A stretch of 30,771 nt of DNA, taken from assembly GCA_041676645.1 (NCBI GenBank), contig JBAYRO010000036.1, forward strand, positions 1 through 30,771. The letters are read 5' to 3'. The position numbers and the translations under genes are program-made. Positions 14,818-22,866 of the stretch are shown in pieces. The notes below the pieces were generated by a model. The model did not search any database and was not told where the DNA came from. It was given only the letters and a program-made list of their open reading frames with translations. Every line of letters begins with the position of its first letter. Position 1 is the stretch's first letter. Origin of the DNA: JAMLIN01 sp041676645 (GTDB lineage Bacteria; Pseudomonadota; Gammaproteobacteria; Burkholderiales; Burkholderiaceae_E).

Positions 14818-16075
14818 ACACGAGGCGGAACGCGAGGATCGCGACCAGGGTCGGGATCAGCGCGGCGAGGAGGATACCCAGCGCGCTGATCTCCTCATGC
14901 TCGAAGCTGCGCTTGAGGATCGAATAGCCGGCCGGGTTGGGCGCATTCGCGATCACGGTCAGGCCGCCACCGGTCACGGCGCCGGCGACCAGCGAGTACT
15001 TGAACTCGTCGGACAGGCCCTCGACCAGCGAGCCGAGATAGGTGAGCGCGGCATTGTCGGTGATCGCGGTCAGTGCGGTCGCGCCGTAGTACACCGCTGT
15101 CGGGCTCATGCCCTCGAGCAGCGGCTGCAGCCACCACTGCTGCTGGCCGCCGAGCACCACCAGGCCGGCCAGGAAGAAGGCGACCAGCAGGCCTTCGCGC
15201 AGGATCAGGCGATCCTGGTAGCGGGGATAGGCGGTGGCGACGCCCATGAAGAACAGGAACAGGCCCATGAACACCACCGCATGGTGGGCGAACACGACGA
15301 TGCCGACCAGGAAGGCGAGATGGACCAGGGTCAGCACGCCCGGCACGCCCAGTTCGTCGCGAACCGGTGCGGCCGGCGCGATCCGGGAGATCTCGTGGCG
15401 GAACAGCCAGGCGACGCCGGCGGCGTTGATCATCACCGCGAGCGCCGAGCGCCAGCCGAAGTGGCTCAGCATGAAGGCGAGGTCCCAGCCCCAGGTGCCG
15501 GCGACCATCAGGATCGGGGGCGCGGCGTACGGCGTCAGCGTGCCGCCGATCGAGATGTTCACGAAGAGCACCCCGATGGTCGCGTACTGGAGCCGGCTCG
15601 ACAGGCCCGCCGCGTAGAACCGGTCGCGCAGCAGCAGCGCCGCCAGGGTCATCGCCGCCGGCTCGGTGATGAAGGAGCCGAGCAGGGGCACCAGCGACAG
15701 GACGACGAAATAGGTCGCCAGCGATCGCGAAAGCGGCAGGGTCTTCGACACCCGATCGACGATGGCCAGCGAGAGGTTGAGGATCGGCCGGCTCGCGGCC
15801 ACCACCATGATCACGAACACGAACATCGGTTCGGTGAAGTTGCGCGACTCGAGGTACTCGAGGGCTGCCGATGCGTCGCCGAAGACCGAGAGGTAGACGA
15901 TCAGCACCATCGCCCAGAAGCCGAAGACGACCTCGACCTCGCCGAGCATGTGCCAGATGCCCGCATGCGCCGGCTGCCGGTGCGCGATCCGCTCGAAGAA
16001 CTTGCCGGAGAAGGTATGGATGACCGCGATAGCGAACAGCACGACGGCGCCGATCTGCAGTGTTTCTGGGCTCAA
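14816..16075 (-). CDS. Putative Na+/H+ antiporter (Na_H_antiport_3-type)
   Basis: The 419-residue protein is polytopic, with about 10-12 hydrophobic segments. The motifs SFITEPAAMTLAALLL, NISIGGTLTPYAAPPIL, ALTAITDNAALTYLGSLV and TVIANAPNPAGYSIL are those of the putative Na+/H+ antiporter family of proteobacteria, with paired ITEP/ITDN regions as in ion-transporter-superfamily proteins where acidic residues and broken helices form the cation site. Ion specificity is inferred from family only. The start is TTG at 16075, supported by GGAG six bases upstream (GGAGCGAGACTTG); no ATG lies closer. It is convergent with the ACBP gene. Confidence 0.87.
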   Translation of the reverse strand: MSPETLQIGAVVLFAIAVIHTFSGKFFERIAHRQPAHAGIWHMLGEVEVVFGFWAMVLIVYLSVFGDASAALEYLESRNFTEPMFVFVIMVVAASRPILNLSLAIVDRVSKTLPLSRSLATYFVVLSLVPLLGSFITEPAAMTLAALLLRDRFYAAGLSSRLQYATIGVLFVNISIGGTLTPYAAPPILMVAGTWGWDLAFMLSHFGWRSALAVMINAAGVAWLFRHEISRIAPAAPVRDELGVPGVLTLVHLAFLVGIVVFAHHAVVFMGLFLFFMGVATAYPRYQDRLILREGLLVAFFLAGLVVLGGQQQWWLQPLLEGMSPTAVYYGATALTAITDNAALTYLGSLVEGLSDEFKYSLVAGAVTGGGLTVIANAPNPAGYSILKRSFEHEEISALGILLAALIPTLVAILAFRLV

Positions 16076-16186
16076 GTCTCGCTCCGGTGATGGATTCCGA
16101 TTGGGCGGCGCAGGCGATTTGAACAGAATCGGGCGCGCGGGCCAAGCGCGCGATGGCGCGGGGCCGCCCGGCCCGATGCGCCGGGC

Positions 16187-16462
16187 TCAGCCGAAATAGC
16201 GGTCAAGGTAATCCTGCATGCGCATTTCGATCCGGGGCCGGAACGCCTTGAGCAGCCCCGCCAGGCGGGCCTGCATCTCGACCCAGTCGCGGGTCACGAC
16301 CAGCGATCCGGCCACGCCGATACGGGAGAAGCGCAGGGTATGGCCGTCCCATTCGTTGACCATGTCGAACTCCCGCTCCAGCTCCTCGGCGACCTGCTGC
16401 GCCGCCGCCTTGCCTTTCTTCAGGCCGAGCTTGTGCTTCCTCTTGAGCCGAAGCTCGAACAT
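16187..16462 (-). CDS. Polyhydroxyalkanoic acid system family protein (PHA_gran_rgn)
   Basis: The 91-residue protein matches the small PHA-granule-region family: a basic N-terminus with LKRKHKLGLKKGKAAAQQVAEEL, then FDMVNEWDGHTLRFSRIGVAGSLVVT, and a C-terminal helix ending QDYLDRYFG. Members are found in PHA-storing proteobacteria and are thought to associate with or affect storage granules; the molecular role is unknown. ATG at 16462 has a strong GGAGGGG site. It lies 46 bases downstream of pncB on the same strand, away from phaZ. A GC-rich dyad follows the stop in 16076-16186, where nothing else was seen. Confidence 0.85.
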   Translation of the reverse strand: MFELRLKRKHKLGLKKGKAAAQQVAEELEREFDMVNEWDGHTLRFSRIGVAGSLVVTRDWVEMQARLAGLLKAFRPRIEMRMQDYLDRYFG

Positions 16463-16508
16463 CGTCCCCTCCGGGGCATCGCATCAGTGCGGATCGCGGC
16501 GCCGGCCC

Positions 16509-17684
16509 TTATGTCGTGATCTCGAACACCTGGCGAAGATACTGGAGGTAGGCGGCATCCTCGCACATGTTCTTGCCCGGCGTATCCGAGAGCTTGGCAA
16601 CGGGTTGTCCGTTGCAGCGGATCATCTTGATGACGATCTGCAGGGGATGGTAGCCGAGGTCGTTGGTCAGGTTGGTGCCGATCCCGAACGCGAGCTTCAC
16701 CCGGCCATGGAATCGCCGGAACAGCTCGATCGCGATCGGGAAGGTGAGCGCATCGGAGAAGACCAGGGTCCGGGTGCGCGGATCGACCCGGTGCGCCTCG
16801 TAGTGGGCGATCATCCGCTCGCCCCATTCGAAGGGATCGCCGGAGTCGTGGCGGGCGCCATCGAACAGCTTGCAGAAGTACAGGTCGAAGTCGCGCAGGA
16901 ACGCGGTCATGCCGTAGACGTCCGACAGGGCGATCCCGAGATCGCCGCGGTACTCCTGCGCCCACTTCTCGAAGCCGTAGATCTGCGAGTCGCGCAGGCG
17001 CGGGCCCAACGCCTGGCAGGCCTGCAGGTACTCGTGCGCCATCGTGCCCAGCGGAGTGAGGCCGTGCTGCATCGCATAGAGCACGTTCGAGGTGCCGGCC
17101 AGGTTCGCGCCGAGCGACTCCCGGCAGGTCATGAGCAGCTCTTCGTGCCACAGGCGCGAGAATCGGCGCCGGGTGCCATAGTCGGCGATGCGCATGTCGG
17201 CCAGGGTCGGATCCTCGCTGACCATGGCGATCTTCTCGACCAGCCTGCGCCGGCCCTCGGCATAGTCCGGGACCCGCTGGGTGCGACGGAAATAGGTTTC
17301 GTTGACGATCGCCAGGACCGGGACCTCGAACAGGATCGTGTGCAGCCACGGCCCCTTGATGATGATGTCGATCTCGCCGTTGTCCTTGTCCGAAGGCTGC
17401 ACCGTGATGTACTTGCGGTTCATCTGGAACAGGCCGAGGAAATCGACGAAGTCGCTCTTGATGAAGCGCATCGCGCGCAGGTAGTCGAGTTCGCGTTCGC
17501 GAAACCGCAAGGTGCACAGGTGGGAGATCTCGTCGACGATCTCGTCGATGCAGGGCCGCAGGTCGATGTCGGGCGTGCGGCACTTGAACCGGTACTCGAC
17601 CGTCGCATCCGGGAACCGGTGGAGCACGACCTGCATCATCGTGAACTTGTACAGGTCGGTGTCGAGCAGTGAAGTGATGATCAT
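16509..17684 (-). CDS. pncB: Nicotinate phosphoribosyltransferase
   Basis: The 391-residue enzyme makes nicotinate mononucleotide from nicotinate and PRPP with ATP, in the Preiss-Handler NAD salvage route. The family N-terminus is LLDTDLYKFTMMQ (6-18). The phosphorylated histidine is expected to be His217 in GTMAHEYLQ, the same context as in enterobacterial PncB. LSDVYGMTAFLRDF, GARHDSGDPFEWGE, TLVFSDALTF and KLAFGIGTNLTND form the PRPP and nicotinate site. Length is standard for the family. No Shine-Dalgarno sequence precedes ATG at 17684; a TAGAAT box lies 7 nt upstream. Confidence 0.97.
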   Translation of the reverse strand: MIITSLLDTDLYKFTMMQVVLHRFPDATVEYRFKCRTPDIDLRPCIDEIVDEISHLCTLRFRERELDYLRAMRFIKSDFVDFLGLFQMNRKYITVQPSDKDNGEIDIIIKGPWLHTILFEVPVLAIVNETYFRRTQRVPDYAEGRRRLVEKIAMVSEDPTLADMRIADYGTRRRFSRLWHEELLMTCRESLGANLAGTSNVLYAMQHGLTPLGTMAHEYLQACQALGPRLRDSQIYGFEKWAQEYRGDLGIALSDVYGMTAFLRDFDLYFCKLFDGARHDSGDPFEWGERMIAHYEAHRVDPRTRTLVFSDALTFPIAIELFRRFHGRVKLAFGIGTNLTNDLGYHPLQIVIKMIRCNGQPVAKLSDTPGKNMCEDAAYLQYLRQVFEITT

Positions 17685-17691
17685 GAGGCGA

Positions 17692-17697
17692 ATTCTA
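17692..17697 (-). promoter_or_regulatory. -10 box 7 nt upstream of pncB
   Basis: TAGAAT (minus strand, 17697-17692) is followed by seven bases and then the pncB ATG. A start of transcription at the usual distance would fall on the initiation codon. No ribosome-binding site and no clear -35 box were seen. Confidence 0.45.
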
Positions 17698-17820
17698 AGT
17701 GCAAGCGCCTGAGCGCGGATCGCCCGATGGCGACCGGATCCCGGCCCGACGCGGCATCGACCGGCGTTCGTGGCAGGATATCGGTTTATCCGTACCGGCG
17801 CGCCGCTCGAAGCGACCGCG

Positions 17821-19263
17821 ATGAACGAGAACGACAGCCGCGATCTCCTGCTCGTCCAGGCCTACGAAGAAATCGCCAACCCCGCGTGGGGCGCCGAGGA
17901 CCGCCGCTGGGCCAGCGACGCCACCGCCCGCAAGCTGGGTTCGGAGGCCGACGACGACGCCTACCTGGTGGTCCGCGCCCGGCTCGCCGCCGAGCGCCTG
18001 CGCGAACGCGACCCCACCGCCCGCGGCCTGGACCGGGTTTCGCGCTGGCCGCTCGGCGCGGGCTGGCTCATCGTCGGCATCGGACTGCTGGCGGGCTTCG
18101 CGGGCGACGCCACCGGCGCCGACCGCTTCATCAACCTGCTGGCGCCGCCGCTGCTCGGCCTGATCGCGTGGAACCTGCTGGCCTACGCCGGCCTGGCGAT
18201 CTCGCGGCTGCGCGGCGCCGGCCCGACGCCGCGCTCGCCGCTCGCCCGCCTCTGGATGCGGCTTCTCACCGGCCGGCTGCGCCGGGCCGATACGGCCCTG
18301 CCCGCGACGGCGAGCCGCTTCGCCACGGCCTGGACACAGGCCACAATGCCGCTGACCACCGCGCGGCTGGCGCGCGTCCTGCACCTGGCCGCCGCCGCGC
18401 TCGCGCTCGGAGCGATCATCGGCCTGTACCTGCGGGGCCTCGTCTTCGAGTATCGGGCCGGCTGGGCCAGCACTTTCCTGGAACCCGACCAGGTGGGCAG
18501 CCTGCTCGCCCTCGTGTTCGGCCCCGCCAGCCTGCTGACGGGCATCGAGCTGCCCGACCCGGCACGGCTCGCCGCCATGCGCATTCCGCCGGGGCCGGGC
18601 GAACGGGCGGCCCAGTGGATCCATCTCCAGGCCGCCACGCTGGCGCTGGTCGTCGTCCTGCCCCGCCTGGCGCTCGCCCTGCTCGCCGCCCGGCGGACCC
18701 GGCGCCTGGCCGAATCGATCGCCCTGCCGCTGCGCGATCCCTACTTCGCGGCCCTGCTGCGCGCCCGCGGCGGCGCGGCCGGCGCCATCCAGGTGATTCC
18801 CTATGCCACCGAGCTGGGCCAGGGCGCGCGCGACCTGCTCGCCTCGCTGCTGGCCGGCATCTTCGGGGCCAGCGTGGTGGTGCGGATCGCGCCCAGCGTT
18901 CCCTTCGGCGACGAGGCCGAGCCCGCCATCGGCGGCGCCTGCCCGCCGGCGGACTGGTTCATGGTGCTGTTCCGGCTCGCGGCCACCCCGGAGCGCGAGG
19001 TCCAGCTGCGCTTCGTCGAACGGATCCGCGACAGGCTGCCGCCCGGGGCGCCCCTGGCGGTGCTCATCGACGACGCCTCCTTCCGGGCGCGCTTCGCCGA
19101 TCCCGCCCGGCTCGCCCAGCGGGTCGATGCCTGGCGCCGGATCCTGGAGGAAGCCGAGGCCGGGCCGCTGGTCTTCCTGTCGCTCACCCCCGATGCCTAC
19201 GACGAGAGCCTGGCCGCGCTCGCCGAAGGAATCGAAACCGCCGGTGAGCGCAATGCCGCCTGA
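17821..19263 (+). CDS. DUF2868 domain membrane protein
   Basis: The 480-residue protein belongs to the DUF2868 type. A soluble N-terminus (about 1-75) is followed by hydrophobic pairs near 78-125 (WPLGAGWLIVGIGLLAGF and LLAPPLLGLIAWNLLAYAGLAI), one near 180-205, and another near 265-295. The C-terminal 170 residues are soluble and read PLRDPYFAALLRARGG, VIPYATEL, ADWFMVLFRLAATPEREVQLRF and LVFLSLTPDAYDESL. The function is unknown. It overlaps the following GTPase/DUF3482 gene by 11 bp; these two domains are commonly encoded side by side in proteobacteria, which suggests a membrane protein and GTPase partnership. ATG at 17821 begins MNENDSRDLLLVQAYEEI; an in-frame start at 17770 would add 17 residues but is less like the family. 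Confidence 0.82.
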   Translation: MNENDSRDLLLVQAYEEIANPAWGAEDRRWASDATARKLGSEADDDAYLVVRARLAAERLRERDPTARGLDRVSRWPLGAGWLIVGIGLLAGFAGDATGADRFINLLAPPLLGLIAWNLLAYAGLAISRLRGAGPTPRSPLARLWMRLLTGRLRRADTALPATASRFATAWTQATMPLTTARLARVLHLAAAALALGAIIGLYLRGLVFEYRAGWASTFLEPDQVGSLLALVFGPASLLTGIELPDPARLAAMRIPPGPGERAAQWIHLQAATLALVVVLPRLALALLAARRTRRLAESIALPLRDPYFAALLRARGGAAGAIQVIPYATELGQGARDLLASLLAGIFGASVVVRIAPSVPFGDEAEPAIGGACPPADWFMVLFRLAATPEREVQLRFVERIRDRLPPGAPLAVLIDDASFRARFADPARLAQRVDAWRRILEEAEAGPLVFLSLTPDAYDESLAALAEGIETAGERNAA

Positions 19264-20782
19264 GACTGGAAACCAATCCGACCCGGACCCGGGCATCTCC
19301 ATCTCCCTGTCCCTCGTCTCGCATACCAATGCGGGCAAGACGACGCTCGCGCGCACCCTGCTCGCGGCCGACATCGGCATGATCCGCGACGAAGCGCATG
19401 TCACCGAGGAAGCGGAGTGCTTCATGCTCGCCCGCACGCCCGCGGGCGACGAGCTGCGCCTGTGGGACACGCCCGGTTTCGGCGACAGCCATCGCCTGGC
19501 GCGCCGCCTGGAGGGCTCGGACCATCCCTTCGGCTGGCTGCTCGGCCAGGTCTGGGATCGCCTGCGCGACCGCCCGCTCTACTCGAGCCAGCAGGCGATC
19601 CGCAATGTCCGCGAACAGGCCGATGTCGTCCTCTATCTCGTCAACGCCGCGGAGGATCCCGCCGAGGCCGGCTATGTCGAGCCCGAGATGCGCATCCTCG
19701 ACTGGATCGGCAAGCCGGTGGTGGTCCTGCTCAACCAGACCGGCCGCCCCCGCCCGCCCGCCGAGGAAGCCGCCGAGCTGGCCCGCTGGCGCGCCGCCAC
19801 CGCAAGCAGCACGGCGGTGCGCGAAGTCATCCAGCTCGACGCCTTCGCGCGCTGCTGGGTCCAGGAATCGACCCTGCTCGCGGCGGTCGGGCGCCAGCTT
19901 CCCGAGGCATTGCGGCCGTCCTTCGAGCGCCTGCACACGCACTGGATGGGGGGACGCCGGGAACGCTTCGGCGCCTCGATGGGCGAGCTTGCGCGCCGCA
20001 TCGCGCGCGCCGCGCAGGACCGGGAGATCGTCGCCGACGGCGGCCTCGCGGGCCGCATCCTCGATGTCGGCATCCTGCCCGGGCGCCGCCGACCCGAGCG
20101 CGCCGGGCCGCGCGACCGCGCGATGCGGGCGCTGGCCGAGCGGCTCGATGCCGACATCCGCGCCAGCGTCGACGAGCTGATCCGCATCCATGAGCTGAGC
20201 GGCCGCGCCGGCGCCGTCGTGATGCAGCGACTGGCCGAGCACTATGCCGTGAGCCGGCCCCTGAGCGAAGGCAAGGCCGCCGTCTGGGGCGGCCTGGTGA
20301 CCGGCGCGCTGGCCGGGCTCAAGGCCGACCTCGCCACCGGCGGCCTGACCCTGGGCGGCGGCCTGATCGCCGGCGGCGTGATCGGCGCCCTCGGGGCGGC
20401 CGGGCTCGCCCGCGGCTACAACATGGTCCGTGGCGGCGACCAGACCACCATCACCTGGGCCGACGCCATTCTCGAGAATCTCGTCGTCTCGGCGCTGCTG
20501 TCCTACCTCGCGGTCGCCCACTACGGACGCGGGCGGGGACAGTGGTCGGAATCCGAGCATCCGCCGCACTGGGAAGACACCATCCGCAAGGCCCTGGCCG
20601 AGGATGGTCGCGGCATCATGGCGATGCTCGCCGGGCGGCGCGAGCACGACACGGTCGAAGCGCTCGCCGCCCGCCTGGCGCCGGTCTTCATCGAGCTCGG
20701 CCTCGATGTGCTGGCCCGGCTCTATCCCGACTCGATGTCCGACGCCGGCCGGTCGGCCGCGAGCCGGTCGGCCGCGACATAG
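19253..20782 (+). CDS. Small-GTPase/DUF3482 protein
   Basis: The 509-residue protein has an Era/YfjP-like GTPase domain at the N-terminus: P-loop SHTNAGKTT (23-31), switch region with DEAHVTEEAE, G3 DTPGFGD (72-78), and a G4-like LLNQTGRP where NQTG replaces the usual NKxD, so base specificity is uncertain. A long helical DUF3482 part follows, containing a Gly/Ala-rich hydrophobic stretch (about 340-385, WGGLVTGALAGLKADL and GGGLIAGGVIGALGAAGL) that could insert in or peel along a membrane. ATG at 19253 is used; GTG at 19244 in the same frame is an alternative. It is probably co-translated with DUF2868. The last 20 codons overlap the convergent TetR gene and include a 15-bp duplication. Confidence 0.82.
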   Translation: MPPETGNQSDPDPGISISLSLVSHTNAGKTTLARTLLAADIGMIRDEAHVTEEAECFMLARTPAGDELRLWDTPGFGDSHRLARRLEGSDHPFGWLLGQVWDRLRDRPLYSSQQAIRNVREQADVVLYLVNAAEDPAEAGYVEPEMRILDWIGKPVVVLLNQTGRPRPPAEEAAELARWRAATASSTAVREVIQLDAFARCWVQESTLLAAVGRQLPEALRPSFERLHTHWMGGRRERFGASMGELARRIARAAQDREIVADGGLAGRILDVGILPGRRRPERAGPRDRAMRALAERLDADIRASVDELIRIHELSGRAGAVVMQRLAEHYAVSRPLSEGKAAVWGGLVTGALAGLKADLATGGLTLGGGLIAGGVIGALGAAGLARGYNMVRGGDQTTITWADAILENLVVSALLSYLAVAHYGRGRGQWSESEHPPHWEDTIRKALAEDGRGIMAMLAGRREHDTVEALAARLAPVFIELGLDVLARLYPDSMSDAGRSAASRSAAT

Positions 20783-21396
20783 CGCAGCACGACATCGGCC
20801 GAGGCCTCCCAGTGGGCGAGCAGGCGGGCCGGCGAATCGAGATCCTCGCCGAGCACGGCGGACAGGGTATGGCGGTTCGACAACTGGAAGTAGCCGAGCG
20901 CGGCGATGGTCAGGTAGAGCTGCACTGGATCGATGCCGCCGCGAAAGTGCCCGGCCCGCACGCCGCGCTCGACCAGGATGGCGAGCAGGCCGACCACCGG
21001 ACTGACGAGCTCGCCCAGCCGCTCGGACTCGTGCAGGTGGCGGGCGCGCTGCTGGTTCTCGATGCCGAGCAGGCCGATGAACTCGGGATGCTCGCTGTAC
21101 CAGCGCCAGACATCCAGGCAGAAGCTGCGCAGCGCCGCATCCGGCGCGAGGTGATCGAGCGCCAGGGAGTGCTCGAACTCGCGCAGCTTCAGGTAGATGG
21201 CTTCGAGCACCGCCCGGAACAGGCCCCGCTTGGAGCCGAAGTAGTAGTACACCATCCGTTCGCTGCAGCCGGCCTGGCTGGCGATGCGCGCCCCGCGCGC
21301 GCCGCCGTAGCCCTCGGCCGAGAACTCGCGGGTCGCGGCGGCGAGGATCCGCCGGCGGGTGGCCTCGGGATCGCGACGGCTGCCCTCAGACCGCAA
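20722..21396 (-). CDS. TetR family transcriptional regulator
   Basis: The 224-residue protein has an N-terminal helix-turn-helix typical of TetR repressors (RRRILAAATREFSAEGYGGA, then IASQAGCSERMVYYYFGSKRGLF, about 14-58). A helical ligand-binding and dimer domain follows, with FCLDVWRWYSEHPEFIGLLGIENQQRARHL. The start appears to be TTG at 21396, overlapping the livF stop by 11 bp. As the last gene of the transporter operon it is well placed to regulate it; the palindrome at 26150-26179 is a candidate operator. Its 3' end overlaps the DUF3482 gene on the other strand by 61 bp, and its C-terminus (VAADRLAADRPASD) comes from a tandem duplication. Confidence 0.92.
   Translation of the reverse strand: MRSEGSRRDPEATRRRILAAATREFSAEGYGGARGARIASQAGCSERMVYYYFGSKRGLFRAVLEAIYLKLREFEHSLALDHLAPDAALRSFCLDVWRWYSEHPEFIGLLGIENQQRARHLHESERLGELVSPVVGLLAILVERGVRAGHFRGGIDPVQLYLTIAALGYFQLSNRHTLSAVLGEDLDSPARLLAHWEASADVVLRYVAADRLAADRPASDIESG
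20749..20778. repeat. 15-bp tandem duplication in overlapping convergent 3' ends
   Basis: CCGGTCGGCCGCGAG at 20749-20763 is followed by an almost identical copy at 20764-20778. It is coding on both strands: it yields RSAASRSAA at the DUF3482 C-terminus and AADRLAADRPA at the TetR C-terminus. Confidence 0.88.
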
Positions 21397-22102
21397 GATA
21401 CTGCTCGCGTGCGCGGGTGTCCGCCTCGAGCTGCGCGATCGTCCCCGAATACCGCATACGCCCCTTCTCGATGATGTAGGCCCGGTCCGCGACGCGCCGG
21501 GCGAAATGGAGATTCTGCTCCGAGAGCAGGATGGAGACGCCGGCGGCCTTGAGCCGTTCGACCGCGGCGACCATCTGGTCGACCACCACCGGCGCCACGC
21601 CCTCGCTCGGCTCGTCGAGCAGGATGCAGGCCGGATTGCCCATCAGGGTGCGGGCGATGGTGAGCATCTGCTGCTCGCCGCCCGACATCCGCCCGCCGGG
21701 CCGGTCGGGCATCTCCGCAAGGTTCGGGAAGAGCGCCGCCAGTTTTTCCCAATCCCATTCGGGCAGGCCGGGCCGGGGCGGCTGGCGGCCGACCTCGAGA
21801 TTCTCGCGCACCGTCAGCCCGGTGAAGATCCGGCGGTCCTCGGGGACATAGCCCAGGCCGAGGCGGGCGATCCGGAACGGCGCGAGGCCGTCGATGCGCC
21901 GGCCGAGGAATTCGATCCGGCCGGTGCCGCTGCGCGACACCAGGCCCATGATCGCCTTGATCGTGGTCGACTTGCCGGCGCCGTTGCGCCCAAGCAGCAC
22001 CACGACCTCGCCGCGGCGCACTTCCAGCGAGACATCGTCGAGCGCCCGGGCGCGCCCGTACCAGGCATCGATGCCGCGCACATCGAGAAGCACCTCGCTC
22101 AT
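21386..22102 (-). CDS. livF: Branched-chain amino acid-type ABC transporter ATP-binding protein LivF
   Basis: The 238-residue ATPase has Walker A LLGRNGAGKSTT (35-46), the family loop LGYVPEDRRIFTGLTVRENL, ABC signature MSGGEQQM, Walker B CILLDEPSEG and the H-loop region SILLSEQN. These are hallmarks of LivF, one of the two ATPases of high-affinity branched-chain amino acid and related uptake systems (HAAT family) at the inner face of the membrane. ATG overlaps the livG stop by four bases. HAAT systems also move urea, amides and aromatic or short-chain acids, so the substrate is open. Confidence 0.95.
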   Translation of the reverse strand: MSEVLLDVRGIDAWYGRARALDDVSLEVRRGEVVVLLGRNGAGKSTTIKAIMGLVSRSGTGRIEFLGRRIDGLAPFRIARLGLGYVPEDRRIFTGLTVRENLEVGRQPPRPGLPEWDWEKLAALFPNLAEMPDRPGGRMSGGEQQMLTIARTLMGNPACILLDEPSEGVAPVVVDQMVAAVERLKAAGVSILLSEQNLHFARRVADRAYIIEKGRMRYSGTIAQLEADTRAREQYLAV

Positions 22103-22866
22103 TGCGCGGCCCTCGAGCCGAGGTAGACCCGGCGCACCTCGGGATCGGCGCGCACCGCGGCGGGCGCGCCGCTGGCGATCAGCCGGCCATGATCGAGGAC
22201 CATCACGCGATCGGCGTGCTGGAACACGACGTCCATGTCGTGCTCGGTGAACAGGACCGCCCTGCCCTCGCGCCGGGCGATCGTCGCGGTCAGGGCCATC
22301 AGCTCGCCCCGCTCGCGCGGTCCCATGCCGGCGGTGGGCTCGTCCATCAGCAGCAGGCGAGGCTCGTTGGCCAGCGCCACCGCCAGCTCGAGCCGCTTGA
22401 GATCGCCGTAGGCGAGGATCGAGCAGGGCCGCATGGCATGGGATTCCATCCCGACCGTCGCGAGCAGCTCGTCGGCGCGCCCGACGAACTGCTCGCGCGC
22501 GATCCGCCAGGGATTGCGCAGTCCGCGATGGTGCGACAGGAGCGCCACCTGGACATTCTCGCGCACCGTCATCGAGCCGAAGGTCGCGGTGACCTGGAAG
22601 GTGCGCCCGACACCGAGCCGCCAGATCCGTCGCGGCGGCATACCGACGATGTCCCGCCCGAGAATGCGGATGGCGCCGGCATCGGGCGCGAGCTGGCCCA
22701 TCAGCATGTTGAAGCAGGTCGACTTGCCGGCGCCGTTGGGGCCGATCAGCGCGACGACCTCGCCGGCGCCCACCTCGAACGCAACATCGTCGACCGCGAC
22801 GACGCCGCCGAAGGCCTTGCGCAGGCCCGCCACCTCGAGCACCGGCTCATGGCTGGCGGCGCTCAT
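22099..22866 (-). CDS. livG: Branched-chain amino acid-type ABC transporter ATP-binding protein LivG
   Basis: The 255-residue ATPase has Walker A LIGPNGAGKSTCFN, the LivG-specific segment RTFQVTATFGSMTVRENVQVAL, a signature region ILAYGDLKRLELA (the LSGGQ position is the usual degenerate LivG form), Walker B LLLMDEPTAGM and the switch-histidine segment AVLFTEHDMDVVF. A QVTATF in place of the common QIxRLF is a mild variant. The start at 22866 overlaps the livHM stop by four bases, and the stop overlaps the livF start in the same way. Confidence 0.95.
   Translation of the reverse strand: MSAASHEPVLEVAGLRKAFGGVVAVDDVAFEVGAGEVVALIGPNGAGKSTCFNMLMGQLAPDAGAIRILGRDIVGMPPRRIWRLGVGRTFQVTATFGSMTVRENVQVALLSHHRGLRNPWRIAREQFVGRADELLATVGMESHAMRPCSILAYGDLKRLELAVALANEPRLLLMDEPTAGMGPRERGELMALTATIARREGRAVLFTEHDMDVVFQHADRVMVLDHGRLIASGAPAAVRADPEVRRVYLGSRAAQ

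Noticed and set aside
17695..19470. 591-codon minus-strand open frame
   Set aside because: It lies opposite the DUF2868 gene and the GTPase start and is made of Gly/Gln/Arg-rich shadow sequence. The plus-strand frames match known domains.
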